From: Rhizobium leucaenae USDA 9039
Lineage (GTDB): Bacteria > Pseudomonadota > Alphaproteobacteria > Rhizobiales > Rhizobiaceae
Direction of reading: 5' to 3'
Length of the DNA: 64,000 nt
Assembly: GCF_000426285.1 (NCBI RefSeq)
Contig: NZ_AUFB01000009.1
Span: 1 to 64,000, forward strand
The translations under genes were made by a program, and so were the position numbers. The notes beneath the pieces are model-generated. The model made no database searches. It was not told where the DNA came from and worked only from the letters and a program-made list of their open reading frames with translations. Shown here one piece after another: positions 15,192-24,466 of this stretch (position 1 is the first letter of the stretch; the number at the start of each line of letters is the position of its first letter).

Positions 15192-17138
15192 ATGTTAAAC
15201 AACGATGTGCTATTCAACACGTTCGCCCGTTCTTTCGAAGCACGGCGCGAAGTCGAGATGTCATTCTCTGAATACCTGGATGCGTGCCGGGATGATCCGC
15301 TCATGTACGCCAATGCGTCGGAGCGACTGCTGGCCGCGATGGGTGAACCACTGCTGATCGATACGGCCAAGGATACCCGCCTCGGGCGTATCTTCATGAA
15401 CCGAACCATCCGGACCTATCCGGCTTTTTCGGGCTTCTTCGGCATGGAAGAGACGATCGAACGCATCGTCGCCTTCTTCCGTCATGCGGCGCAGGGGCTG
15501 GAAGAGCGCAAGCAGATTCTCTACCTGCTCGGGCCTGTCGGCGGAGGTAAATCCTCGCTTGCCGAGCGGCTAAAGTCGTTGATGGAAGTCCACCCCATCT
15601 ATGTTCTCAAGGCCGGCAACGAGCTCAGTCCGGTGTTCGAAAGCCCGCTCAGCGTTTTCGATCCCGTCTCCATGGGGCCGATGGTCGAGGAGCGCTACGG
15701 CATTCCACGTCGGCGGCTGACCGGGCTGATGAGCCCGTGGTGCCTGAAGCGGCTGGAAGAGTTCGAGGGCGATATTTCCCGCTTCCGTGTGGTCAGAATC
15801 CAGCCGTCCAGGCTGCGACAAATCGCCGTCGCCAAGACCGAACCGGGTGATGAGAACAACCAGGATATTTCCTCGCTGGTCGGCAAGGTCGATATCCGCA
15901 AGCTCGAAAGCCTGGCGCAGAACGATCCGGACGCTTACAGCTATTCCGGTGCGCTCAATCGCGCCAACCAGGGCATTCTCGAATTCGTCGAGATGTTCAA
16001 GGCGCCCATCAAGATGCTGCACCCGCTGCTGACGGCGACGCAGGAGAGCAATTATATCGGCACCGAGAATATCGGCGCCATTCCCTTCTCCGGCATCATT
16101 CTGGCGCACTCGAACGAGTCGGAATGGCAGACCTTCAAATCCAACAAGAACAATGAGGCTTTCATCGACCGCATCTGTGTCGTGAAGGTGCCTTATTGCC
16201 TGCGGGTCACCGAGGAGCAGAAGATCTACGAGAAGCTGATCGAGGAATCCGAGCTCAGCGACGCGCCCTGCGCGCCGTCGACGCTGGAGACGCTTGCCCG
16301 CTTCACGGTTCTCACAAGGCTTGCCAAGCACGAGAACTCGACGGCGTTCTCGAAACTTCGGGTCTATGACGGCGAGAGCCTGAAGGAGACCGATCCGAGG
16401 GCGCGTAGCGTGCAGGAGTATCGCGATGCGGCCGGTGTCGACGAAGGCATGGACGGGGCTTCCACCCGCTTCGCCTTCAAGGTGCTGGCGGCGACCTTCA
16501 ACTACGATACGACGGAGATCGGCGCTGATCCGGTGCATTTGATGTATATGCTGGAGCAAGCGATCCGCCGCGAGCAACTGCCGCTTGAAACCGAAAAGCT
16601 CTACATCGAGTTCATCAAGAGCGAGCTTGGACCGCGCTATGCGGAATTTATTGGACATGAGATTCAAAAAGCCTATCTGGAATCCTATGCGGATTACGGC
16701 CAGAATCTCTTTGACCGATATGTCGATTACGCCGATGCCTGGATCGAGGATGTGGATTTCAAGGATCCGGATACCGGTCAGCTTCTGGACCGAGAGCTTC
16801 TCAACCAGGAATTGACCAAGATCGAAAAGCCGGCGGGTATCGCCAATCCAAAGGATTTCCGCAACGAGATCGTGAAGTTCTGCCTGCGGGCGCGGGCAAG
16901 CCACGGCGGTAAGAATCCGTCCTGGACGAGTTACGAGAAGATTCGCGAGGTCATCGAAAAGCGAATGTTCTCCCAGGTCGAAGACCTCCTGCCGGTGATC
17001 TCGTTCGGGTCCAAAAAGGATGGCGAGACGGAAAAGAAACATGGCGAATTCGTCGAACGCATGATGGCTCGCGGCTATACCGAGCGTCAGGTTCGGCGGC
17101 TTGTGGAATGGTACATGCGTGTGAAACAGGCAGGATGA
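15192..17138 (+). CDS. prkA: PrkA/YeaG-type serine protein kinase
   Basis: The 648-residue protein starts at ATG 15192. The 17-codon extension upstream lacks family residues. The N-terminal PrkA AAA domain has Walker A GPVGGGKSS (about residues 114-122), preceded by the conserved FFGMEETIERIV. The C-terminal PrkA kinase domain follows, and the length fits the family (about 640-650). PrkA homologues act in stress and starvation responses; in E. coli YeaG works with YeaH. The next two genes are yeaH-like and spoVR/ycgB-like in the same order as in enterobacteria, forming an operon. Confidence 0.95.
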   Translation: MLNNDVLFNTFARSFEARREVEMSFSEYLDACRDDPLMYANASERLLAAMGEPLLIDTAKDTRLGRIFMNRTIRTYPAFSGFFGMEETIERIVAFFRHAAQGLEERKQILYLLGPVGGGKSSLAERLKSLMEVHPIYVLKAGNELSPVFESPLSVFDPVSMGPMVEERYGIPRRRLTGLMSPWCLKRLEEFEGDISRFRVVRIQPSRLRQIAVAKTEPGDENNQDISSLVGKVDIRKLESLAQNDPDAYSYSGALNRANQGILEFVEMFKAPIKMLHPLLTATQESNYIGTENIGAIPFSGIILAHSNESEWQTFKSNKNNEAFIDRICVVKVPYCLRVTEEQKIYEKLIEESELSDAPCAPSTLETLARFTVLTRLAKHENSTAFSKLRVYDGESLKETDPRARSVQEYRDAAGVDEGMDGASTRFAFKVLAATFNYDTTEIGADPVHLMYMLEQAIRREQLPLETEKLYIEFIKSELGPRYAEFIGHEIQKAYLESYADYGQNLFDRYVDYADAWIEDVDFKDPDTGQLLDRELLNQELTKIEKPAGIANPKDFRNEIVKFCLRARASHGGKNPSWTSYEKIREVIEKRMFSQVEDLLPVISFGSKKDGETEKKHGEFVERMMARGYTERQVRRLVEWYMRVKQAG

Positions 17139-17156
17139 GCCACCAAGGAAGAAGGA

Positions 17157-18428
17157 ATGCACATTGTTGACCGGCGCCTGAATCCAGGCGGCAAAAGTCT
17201 AGAAAATCGTCAACGATTTTTGCGAAGAGCAAAAGCGCTGGTGCAGAGAGCGGTCTATGAATCCTCTCAAAATCGCGACATTCAGGACATTCTGAAGGGC
17301 GGTGAGATCAGCATTCCCATAGATGGAACCGAGGAGCCCCGGTTCCATCGCGGCCCAGATGGCCTCCATGAGCATATACTTCCCGGCAATAAGGACTTCC
17401 TTGAAGGCGATATTCTTCCGCGGCCGGAGAGCGGCGGCGGAAGGGGGCGGGCCGGCGGCGAGGGCAGCGGCGAAGATGCCTTCCGCTTCATTCTCACCCG
17501 CGACGAATTCCTCGACCTTTTCCTCGACGATCTTGAACTTCCCGATCTTGCCAAGAAGCGACTGACGACGACCGATCAACCCAATCCGGTACGGTCAGGC
17601 TATTCGGTGACGGGGTCGCCGGCCAATCTTGCCATCAACCGCACCATGCGGCTCGCGATGATGCGGCGCGTGGCGCTGCACCGTCCGAAGCCCGAGACCG
17701 TGGCGGAGCTTATTGCCGAGGCGGCGGAATGCCAGGACGAGGAGCGCCGCGCCGCGCTGGAGGCCGAGATCAAGATTCTGGAATCGAAGGTCCGGCGCAT
17801 CCCCTATATCGATCCGATCGATATCCGCTACCGCCGTTTCGAGAACGAGCCCAAGCCCGTGGCTCAGGCCGTGATGTTCTGTCTGATGGATGTTTCCGGC
17901 TCGATGTCGGAGCATATGAAGGATCTCGCCAAGCGCTTCTACATGCTGCTCTACATCTTCCTGACGAGGCAGTATCGCCGTGTCGAGATCGTCTTCATTC
18001 GTCATACGGACGTGGCCGAAGAGGTGGATGAGGAAACGTTCTTCCGCAGCCCGGCGACCGGCGGCACGCAGGTGTCGAGCGCGCTCGAAGCCATGCGGCG
18101 GATCGTTCATGATCGTTTTCCGCCATCGGACTGGAACATCTACGCTGCGCAGGCATCGGATGGCGACAACGCCTATTCGGACAATGCGACGGCGGCGGCG
18201 CTGCTCACCAATGCCATCCTGCCGGTCAGCCAATATTTCGCCTATCTGGAGGTGGGGGAGGCACGGAGCGTCGCGATCTCTTCCGGCTCAGCGCTCTGGT
18301 CGCTCTATGAGCGCATTCAGGTGGGCTGGCCCGTGCTATCGATGCGCCGCGTCAGCGATCGCAGCCAGATCTACCCAGTCTTCCATGATCTCTTTCAGCG
18401 CCGGGCGGCGGAAACCAGGAGTGGATAA
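17157..18428 (+). CDS. YeaH/YhbH family protein (DUF444), VWA-like
   Basis: The 423-residue protein opens MHIVDRRLNPGGKSLENRQRF, the DUF444 signature. A Gly-rich linker (SGGGRGRAGGEGSGE) follows at about 97-112. A von Willebrand A-like domain has the MIDAS motif DVSGSMS and the later TGGTQVSSAL. It is preceded by GAAGAAGGA and lies 18 bases after prkA. Its stop overlaps the next ATG by one base. It is the standard partner of PrkA/YeaG in nitrogen-starvation and stationary-phase survival. Confidence 0.93.
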   Translation: MHIVDRRLNPGGKSLENRQRFLRRAKALVQRAVYESSQNRDIQDILKGGEISIPIDGTEEPRFHRGPDGLHEHILPGNKDFLEGDILPRPESGGGRGRAGGEGSGEDAFRFILTRDEFLDLFLDDLELPDLAKKRLTTTDQPNPVRSGYSVTGSPANLAINRTMRLAMMRRVALHRPKPETVAELIAEAAECQDEERRAALEAEIKILESKVRRIPYIDPIDIRYRRFENEPKPVAQAVMFCLMDVSGSMSEHMKDLAKRFYMLLYIFLTRQYRRVEIVFIRHTDVAEEVDEETFFRSPATGGTQVSSALEAMRRIVHDRFPPSDWNIYAAQASDGDNAYSDNATAAALLTNAILPVSQYFAYLEVGEARSVAISSGSALWSLYERIQVGWPVLSMRRVSDRSQIYPVFHDLFQRRAAETRSG

Positions 18429-19975
18429 TGGCAAAGGCATCGATGGAGCGGCTTTTTGACGGTGCGGACTGGGATTTCGCAACCATCCAGCGGATCCACA
18501 ATGCCTGCGAGCGGATCGCCCTCGACGAGCTTGGCCTCGACGTCTATCCGAACCAGATCGAGATCATCACCGCCGAACAGATGCTCGACGTTTATTCCTC
18601 GATCGGCATGCCGCTGTTCTACAAGCATTGGTCCTTCGGCAAGCATTTCGCGCATCACGAGGCTTTTTATCGCAAAGGTCTGCGCGGCCTTGCCTATGAG
18701 ATCGTCATCAACAGTTCGCCCTGCATCTCCTATCTGATGGAGGAGAATACGGCGACGATGCAGGCGCTGGTGGTCGCCCACGCCGCCTTCGGGCATAATC
18801 ATTTTTTCAAGAACAATTACCTGTTCAAGCTCTGGACCGACGCGGAGGGTATTCTTGACTACCTCAACTTCGCCAAGGGCTATATCGCCCGCTGCGAGGA
18901 GCGCTATGGCCATGCCGCCGTGGAGCGGACGCTGGATGCGGCGCATGCGCTGATGTCGCATGGTGTCCATCGTTATGCAGGCAAGAAGACGCTCGATCTT
19001 CGCGACGAGGAGCGGCGCGAGCGCGAACGGCGCGAATATGACGAGCGGATCTTCAACGATCTCTGGCGGACGGTTCCGGTCGCAAAGGGCAAGAAGGCAC
19101 CCGACCTCGATCTGGAGCACCGGCGTTCGCTCACCGGCCTACCGCAGGAAAATATCCTTTATTTCCTGGAGAAGATGGCGCCGCGGATGAAGCCGTGGCA
19201 GCGGGAAATCCTGCGCATCGTCCGGCATGTGGCGCAGTATTTTTACCCGCAGAGCCAGACCAAGGTTATGAACGAGGGCACGGCGACCTACGTGCATTAC
19301 CGCATCATGACGCGGCTGCATGAGCTCGGTGGCATCGGTGACGGCGATTTTCTCGAATTCCTGAAGTCGCACACCAATGTCGTCTTCCAGCCTTCCTTCA
19401 ACGATCCGCGTTTTTCCGGCTTCAATCCCTATGCGATCGGTTTCGCCATGATGCAGGATATCGAGCGGATCGTGACGAAGCCGAAGGATGAGGACCGGCA
19501 ATGGTTTCCCGATATTGCCGGGACCGGCGATGCCATGGCGGTGCTGCGTGATCTCTGGGCCAATTACCGCGACGAGAGCTTCGTATCGCAGTTTCTCAGC
19601 CCGCATCTGATGCGCAAGATGCGCATGTTCCACCTCACGGACGATCCGGAAGAGGAAGAGGGATTGCTGGTGGCAGCAATCCACGACGAGCGCGGCTACA
19701 GGCGCATTCGACGCGAGCTGGCACGGCAATATGATGTCGGCTGGATCGATCCGCACATCGAGATCGTCGATGTCGATCTTGCCGGCGACCGGCGGCTCAT
19801 GCTCAAGCATACGGTGCTGAACGGCGGCTTGCTGGAGGATATTGATGCCAAGCGCGTGCTGCAGCATCTTGCCGATCTCTGGAGCTACGACGTGCTCCTG
19901 CAGGAGGTCGACCGCTCCGGCTCAGTCCTTCGCGACCACCTCGTCCATCCGCGTCCGTCGGCCATTGCCGCTTGA
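18428..19975 (+). CDS. SpoVR/YcgB family protein
   Basis: The 515-residue protein has the SpoVR family landmarks: LGLDVYPNQIEIITAEQMLD near the N-terminus, HWSFGKHF, ENTATMQALVVAHAAFGHNHFFKNN and NEGTATYVHYRIM. The length is normal. It is the third gene of the prkA-yeaH-spoVR unit and is translationally coupled to the second. SpoVR was named from Bacillus spore cortex formation; in Proteobacteria its job is linked to the PrkA stress system and remains unclear. Confidence 0.94.
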   Translation: MAKASMERLFDGADWDFATIQRIHNACERIALDELGLDVYPNQIEIITAEQMLDVYSSIGMPLFYKHWSFGKHFAHHEAFYRKGLRGLAYEIVINSSPCISYLMEENTATMQALVVAHAAFGHNHFFKNNYLFKLWTDAEGILDYLNFAKGYIARCEERYGHAAVERTLDAAHALMSHGVHRYAGKKTLDLRDEERRERERREYDERIFNDLWRTVPVAKGKKAPDLDLEHRRSLTGLPQENILYFLEKMAPRMKPWQREILRIVRHVAQYFYPQSQTKVMNEGTATYVHYRIMTRLHELGGIGDGDFLEFLKSHTNVVFQPSFNDPRFSGFNPYAIGFAMMQDIERIVTKPKDEDRQWFPDIAGTGDAMAVLRDLWANYRDESFVSQFLSPHLMRKMRMFHLTDDPEEEEGLLVAAIHDERGYRRIRRELARQYDVGWIDPHIEIVDVDLAGDRRLMLKHTVLNGGLLEDIDAKRVLQHLADLWSYDVLLQEVDRSGSVLRDHLVHPRPSAIAA

Positions 19976-19987
19976 CGGCGCAAAATT

Positions 19988-21439
19988 TCAGGCTGCTTCC
20001 TTCGACTGGCGATAATGGCCGCTGACCTGCCTGCCGTCTTCCGGCCGCAGCATGAAAAAGCCGGGCAGGCCGAAAAGCGGGATCACGGCCATCAGCAGGA
20101 ATGTCAGATGGAATTTTTCCGGCGTCAGCGGCGATCCGTCCAGTGTGACCAGGCCGAGCAGCATGGCGGCGATGGAGACACCGAAGCTGACGCTCAACTG
20201 CTGCAGCACGCCACCGAGGCTGGTAGCGCGGCTGAGTTGGGCGGCAGGCGTTTCTGAATAGGAGAGCGTATTCGACGTCATGAACTGCGCTGCCCGCGCA
20301 AGGCCGAAGACGAAGACATAGGTGATGATGAACCAATGCGGCGTTTCCGGCCCGATCAGGGCGAAGCCGGCAACGATGGCAGCGCCGAAGATGGCGCTCC
20401 AGATCAGCACGCGATCAAAGCCGAAACGGCGCAGCATCATCGATGATATTGGGCGGATGGCGAGAGCGCTCAAGGCACTGACGAAGGTCAGCGTGCCCGA
20501 AACGACGGGGCTTAAGCCGAAGCCGACCTGCAGCATCAGCGGCAGCAGGAAGGGCGTGCCGTTGAGGCCGACGCGACAGATGCCGCCGGCCAATGTGCCG
20601 ACGCGGAACGTGCGCAGTTTGAACAGAGTCAAATCGACGGCCGGCGATTCCGCCGTCTTTGCATAGCGGATGAAGCCGAGGAGAAGCAGACCGGCAGCGG
20701 CAAGGACGACGATGATGGCCCAGACGGGAATGGTCGGCCGGCCGATATTCTCGATGCCGTATTGCAGCAGCACGCAGCCGACGCCGACCATGATGAAACC
20801 AGGAAAATCGAATTTGATCGAGGTATCGCGCTCGGTATCCCGGACATAGCGCAGCGCCATCACCATGCCGATGATGCCGAAAGGCAGGTTGACCCAGAAG
20901 ATCCAACGCCAGGAAAGATAGGTCGTGAGAAAACCGCCGAGCACGGGGCCGATTACCGGGCCGATAATGGCCGGCAGCGTCATGTAGGTCATCGCCGTGA
21001 CCAACTGACTGCGGGGAAAGCTGCGAATGAGGATGAGGCGCCCGACCGGCGTCATCATCGCGCCGCCGAAACCCTGCAGGGCGCGGGTGACGATCAGCAT
21101 CGGCAGGCTTGTCGCGAGGCCGCACAGGATCGAGCCGAGAGTGAAGGTGAAGAGCGAGAGCGCAAAGATGCGTCGCGCGCCAAAACGGTCGGCGAACCAG
21201 CCGCTGACCGGGATGAACATGGCGAGTGTCAGGATATAGGTCGTCACCGCGAGGTTCATCCGCACCGGCGTGGTGGCAAGGCTTCTGGCGATATCGGGAA
21301 CGGCGGTGACGAGGATGGTCGCATCAAGCTGTTCCATCAGGAATGCGACAGCGACCACGGCGGGAATGATGTAGCGCAGGCGGGGGTCACGGTCGATCGC
21401 GAAGGTCTGGCCTTCCAGGGCGGTATCTGTCGAATCCAT
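19988..21439 (-). CDS. MFS drug/compound exporter, DHA2 (EmrB/QacA) family
   Basis: The 483-residue membrane protein has about 14 hydrophobic segments. DHA2 features include LDATILVTAVPDIARSL (TM1), GWFADRFGARRIF (motif A) and ALQGFGGAMMTPVGRLIL (motif C region). The start is set at MDSTDT (21439); 16 codons upstream are less likely to be coding. It converges with spoVR with only 12 bases between stops. It would export toxic compounds by proton antiport; the substrate is unknown. No linked HlyD-type adaptor is seen. Confidence 0.88.
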   Translation of the reverse strand: MDSTDTALEGQTFAIDRDPRLRYIIPAVVAVAFLMEQLDATILVTAVPDIARSLATTPVRMNLAVTTYILTLAMFIPVSGWFADRFGARRIFALSLFTFTLGSILCGLATSLPMLIVTRALQGFGGAMMTPVGRLILIRSFPRSQLVTAMTYMTLPAIIGPVIGPVLGGFLTTYLSWRWIFWVNLPFGIIGMVMALRYVRDTERDTSIKFDFPGFIMVGVGCVLLQYGIENIGRPTIPVWAIIVVLAAAGLLLLGFIRYAKTAESPAVDLTLFKLRTFRVGTLAGGICRVGLNGTPFLLPLMLQVGFGLSPVVSGTLTFVSALSALAIRPISSMMLRRFGFDRVLIWSAIFGAAIVAGFALIGPETPHWFIITYVFVFGLARAAQFMTSNTLSYSETPAAQLSRATSLGGVLQQLSVSFGVSIAAMLLGLVTLDGSPLTPEKFHLTFLLMAVIPLFGLPGFFMLRPEDGRQVSGHYRQSKEAA

Positions 21440-21494
21440 CAGGATGCAATTGCTTTCCACGGCCGGATGGGAGGGCCGGCGCGTCAATGCTGGC

Positions 21495-21541
21495 GCATGA
21501 TCTTGTCCAAGAACCGCTTCGCAATTTTTGGGAAATCACGC
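21495..21541. repeat. rhizobial palindromic repeat family 2, copy 1 (degenerate)
   Basis: It begins GCATGATCTTGTCCA and continues AGAACCGCTTCGCAATTTTTGGGA, ending in a decayed arm. It shares this core with copies at 39709-39778 and 55893-55957. Confidence 0.65.
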
Positions 21542-21691
21542 AGTTTGGGAACCATGCAATGAGCAACCGGCGATTCACCGGCCATCGAGATCTGCCATAT
21601 TTGACCACCATCGATGGCGCGGTGCAACAAAAAGCCAACGAATCATGCCCCTTCGCCGCAAAGGCGATGTAAAATTTTCGCGAGCGGTTTG

Positions 21692-22609
21692 TTATTTGGC
21701 AGGGGGCGGCGAGGGGAGCGTCCATCGCGCCTTGTCGAAGACGATGGCGGTGCGGATCTGTTCCGGTGCTTTTCGCTGCAGTCCGAGCTGAAGATTGAAG
21801 CTCCGGTCGTTGCGGAACTCCCGAAAGAAGCTGAGCTTTGCGCCGAAAGCTTCCAGCGTCACGTCCTGCAGTTTGCCGATCGCGTCGAGGGCCGTCTCGA
21901 AGTCGAGCCAGCGGGTTTCCGTCAGCAGCAGGACGACAGCGTCGACGAATGTCTCGCCGATGGCCCGGCCGTCGGCATTGTCGGGCATGATCACCTTGAT
22001 GCGGATATTGTCGAGCTCTCCGGTCGGGCTGCCGCGAACGATGATGAAGAAGGACGCGGCGTTCGGGTCATCGTTGCCGCCTTTCTGAATCTCATAGCTG
22101 CATTCAAAGTTTCCCGCGCCAAGCGCGCTCTGCTTCCATTCGCCGACGGGCAGCCCCGATTTTGAAAGGTCAGCACAGAGCGTCTGACCCGTTATCCGCC
22201 AGCTTCGCACGAATGCGCCGCGCAGAGGATCGACCGGCGGGTCGAATATGTGGGAGCGCCGGGCCGGCGTCGGTTTCATCGCTGTCGGGCTCTTGGCATG
22301 TGCGGCCTGCTTCTGTGAAGGTGCGGCCGTCGCTGCAGGATTTGACGTCGCATTCTTCTCGCCGGCGATTTCCGCTGGTTTCGAATTGGCAGGTTGGGTG
22401 GCGGTTTGCGAGGCGGCGGTTGTCACGGCGGGGGGCGAGGGCTGCTGCGCCGACCCGTTGAACAGATCGAGATGATAGCGCGCATCGAGCGCTCTCAGAT
22501 TGCGCATGTCGTTTGCAAGCAAGGCCGTGGCTAAAATGATCGAGCCGATGACGATCGCCGCAATCCAGAAAACAGCCCTGCTTTTTTTGCGAGGTGGCGC
22601 GACCGACAT
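21692..22609 (-). CDS. membrane-anchored protein of unknown function (DUF6030-like)
   Basis: A 305-residue protein with a short basic N-terminus and one transmembrane segment (about residues 13-32). A Pro/Ala/Thr/Lys-rich linker (about 52-115) is followed by a compact domain from about residue 120 to the end (WRITGQTLCADLSKSG ... SYEIQKGGND ... FFIIVRGSP). The compact domain probably sits in the periplasm. It resembles a Rhizobiales-specific family that I believe is DUF6030, but this is not certain. It appears to be a single-gene unit. Confidence 0.65.
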   Translation of the reverse strand: MSVAPPRKKSRAVFWIAAIVIGSIILATALLANDMRNLRALDARYHLDLFNGSAQQPSPPAVTTAASQTATQPANSKPAEIAGEKNATSNPAATAAPSQKQAAHAKSPTAMKPTPARRSHIFDPPVDPLRGAFVRSWRITGQTLCADLSKSGLPVGEWKQSALGAGNFECSYEIQKGGNDDPNAASFFIIVRGSPTGELDNIRIKVIMPDNADGRAIGETFVDAVVLLLTETRWLDFETALDAIGKLQDVTLEAFGAKLSFFREFRNDRSFNLQLGLQRKAPEQIRTAIVFDKARWTLPSPPPAK

Positions 22610-22748
22610 GGTTCAGATCTACAGCTACTCCGGAGGAAACCTGCTTAACTGCAATGGGTTGGCATTCTGCAGCCGATCCATAGCTACAGAATATGCGTTT
22701 ATGAACGATTGATCACTCTACCAATTCTTGTCAAATCGCCGCGCTTGC

Positions 22749-23459
22749 TCAGGCGAAATGCGCCTTCAGCGCCCGGACGGTCGCAGCGTGGGTGCGGCGC
22801 ACTGTCGGTGTCGAAAACCCGAAGGCGAGCAGGCCTTCCTTCGTCTCTGGCTCGGCAATGGAGCAGGACGCATGGATTTCGCTGATCGGCAGTCGTGGCC
22901 ATAGCTTGCCGACCGTTCCGATGTTGACCCCCGAGCCGGGCATGATGGAGATGCGGCCGGCGGCAATGGCGATCGCCTGTTCCAATCCGGTGAGGCCTTC
23001 CGCGGCCGTTTTCGCGCGGCCGGAGGTCAGGATGCGCTCGAAGCCGAGGGAGATGGCGAGTTCCACCGCCTCCTCGATATCGGGAACGAGATCGAAGGCA
23101 CGATGCAATGTCTTGCCGTGGCTTCCCGCATGGGTGACGAGCGCGCGGAGCGTATCGCCGTCCAAACGGCCGTCCGGCAAGGAGGCGCCGAGCACGACGC
23201 CCGGCAGGCCGGCATGCCGGGCGGCATCGATGTCGTTCTTCATGACGTCCAGTTCATCGGCTGAGTAGACGAAGCTGCCGGCGCGGGGGCGGATCATGGC
23301 ATAGGCAGGGATGGACGCGCGCGCTGCCGCCAGCATCAGGCCGGCACTCGGCGTCAGACCGCCGACGGTGAGGGCACTGCAAAGCTCGATGCGATCCGCA
23401 CCGCCGGCAATAGCGGCGTTGAGGCCGGCAATATCCTCGACGCAGACTTCAAGCAGCAT
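22749..23459 (-). CDS. cutC: CutC family protein
   Basis: The 236-residue protein starts best at MLLEVCVEDIAGLNAA, where all CutC proteins begin; an ATG six codons upstream is possible. Conserved segments include GADRIELCSALTVGGLTPS, MIRPRAGSFVYS and RILTSGRAKTA. CutC is a TIM-barrel protein linked to copper tolerance, though its enzyme activity is unsettled. It overlaps the kinase gene upstream by 11 bases and is therefore cotranscribed with it. Confidence 0.93.
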   Translation of the reverse strand: MLLEVCVEDIAGLNAAIAGGADRIELCSALTVGGLTPSAGLMLAAARASIPAYAMIRPRAGSFVYSADELDVMKNDIDAARHAGLPGVVLGASLPDGRLDGDTLRALVTHAGSHGKTLHRAFDLVPDIEEAVELAISLGFERILTSGRAKTAAEGLTGLEQAIAIAAGRISIMPGSGVNIGTVGKLWPRLPISEIHASCSIAEPETKEGLLAFGFSTPTVRRTHAATVRALKAHFA

Positions 23460-24375
23460 GGCTGCGCTCTTCGCCAAATTTCAGTCCCAGCAAGGCCGCG
23501 CCGATCAGCCCGGGCTCGACCTTGCATTCGCTCGGCACGACCAGCGGGCGGTCGAACTTGCGGAGGATACGGGCGCGCACCGCCGCGTCCAGCCGCGCCA
23601 GCAGGGGCTCGACATTGGACAGGCCGCCGCCGACCGGGACGATGGTCGCACCGGTGATGTTGATGGTCAGCGCCAGGGGCGAGGCGACGAGATCGACGAG
23701 GACATCGATCGTCCGCTCCGCCTTGGCGTCGCCAGTAAGCCATTGGCCGATAATCTCCTCGCTGGAAAACTCCAACCCGTGCAAGGTCCTGTGCAGGCGC
23801 TCGACACCGCGGGCGCCGCCGATGGTGTCGACACATCCCTTCTGGCCGCAGCCGCAGGGATAGGCGGGGATGACCGCCGGCGGACTGCCGGCGAAGGAGG
23901 CGATGATCGGGCCGTGGCCCCATTCGCCGGCAAAGCCGCCGGCGGCATTGACGAGGCGGCCGTCCGCCACCAGGCCCCCGCCGACGCCGGTGCCGAGAAT
24001 GGCGCCGAAGACAATACGATGGCCGCGGCCTGCGCCGGAGATGGCCTCCGCCATGGCGAAGCAATCGGCATCGTTGGCGATCAGGACGGGATAGCCAAGT
24101 TCCGCTTCCAGTTCGGCGGCAAGGTGCCGGCCGTGGATGCAGGGAATGTTGGCGCAGATGAGCGCTTGCGTATCGGCGTCCACGACGCCCGCAATGGAAA
24201 AGGAAATGCAATCCGGCTTCTCGCCGGCCTCGGCGACGACGGCGCGCAAGGCCGCGACGAATGCGCCGAAATCATGCTTCGGCGTCGGGCGGCGGGCGAG
24301 CGGCGTGATGTCCGTCATGGAATGGGCGATGCCGCCCTTGATGGCGGTGCCCCCGATATCGAAAGAAACGATCAT
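23449..24375 (-). CDS. ROK family sugar kinase
   Basis: The 308-residue protein begins MIVSFDIGGTAIKGG (ATP-binding DIGGT). It has the GAILGTGVGGGLV loop, EWGH and the ROK zinc motif CGCGQKGCVDTIGG. In that motif the last acidic residue is Asp, not the more common Glu. ROK kinases of this size phosphorylate glucose, N-acetylglucosamine or N-acetylmannosamine; the substrate cannot be chosen here. The upstream 68-codon ORF extension lacks ROK sequence and is rejected. The gene is coupled to cutC. Confidence 0.88.
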   Translation of the reverse strand: MIVSFDIGGTAIKGGIAHSMTDITPLARRPTPKHDFGAFVAALRAVVAEAGEKPDCISFSIAGVVDADTQALICANIPCIHGRHLAAELEAELGYPVLIANDADCFAMAEAISGAGRGHRIVFGAILGTGVGGGLVADGRLVNAAGGFAGEWGHGPIIASFAGSPPAVIPAYPCGCGQKGCVDTIGGARGVERLHRTLHGLEFSSEEIIGQWLTGDAKAERTIDVLVDLVASPLALTINITGATIVPVGGGLSNVEPLLARLDAAVRARILRKFDRPLVVPSECKVEPGLIGAALLGLKFGEERSHAA

Positions 24376-24466
24376 AAATGGTGGCCTGCAGGAAACGTCC
24401 TGCGCTTGCTCGCACCCTTTGCCGGTCTTTGCAAGACCAATCCGCGCGATGCCAGTCTCGGCGTGC

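Noticed and set aside
15570..17162. 530-codon minus-strand ORF over prkA
   Set aside because: It is the reverse-strand shadow of a well-recognised PrkA gene; the product has no domain pattern.
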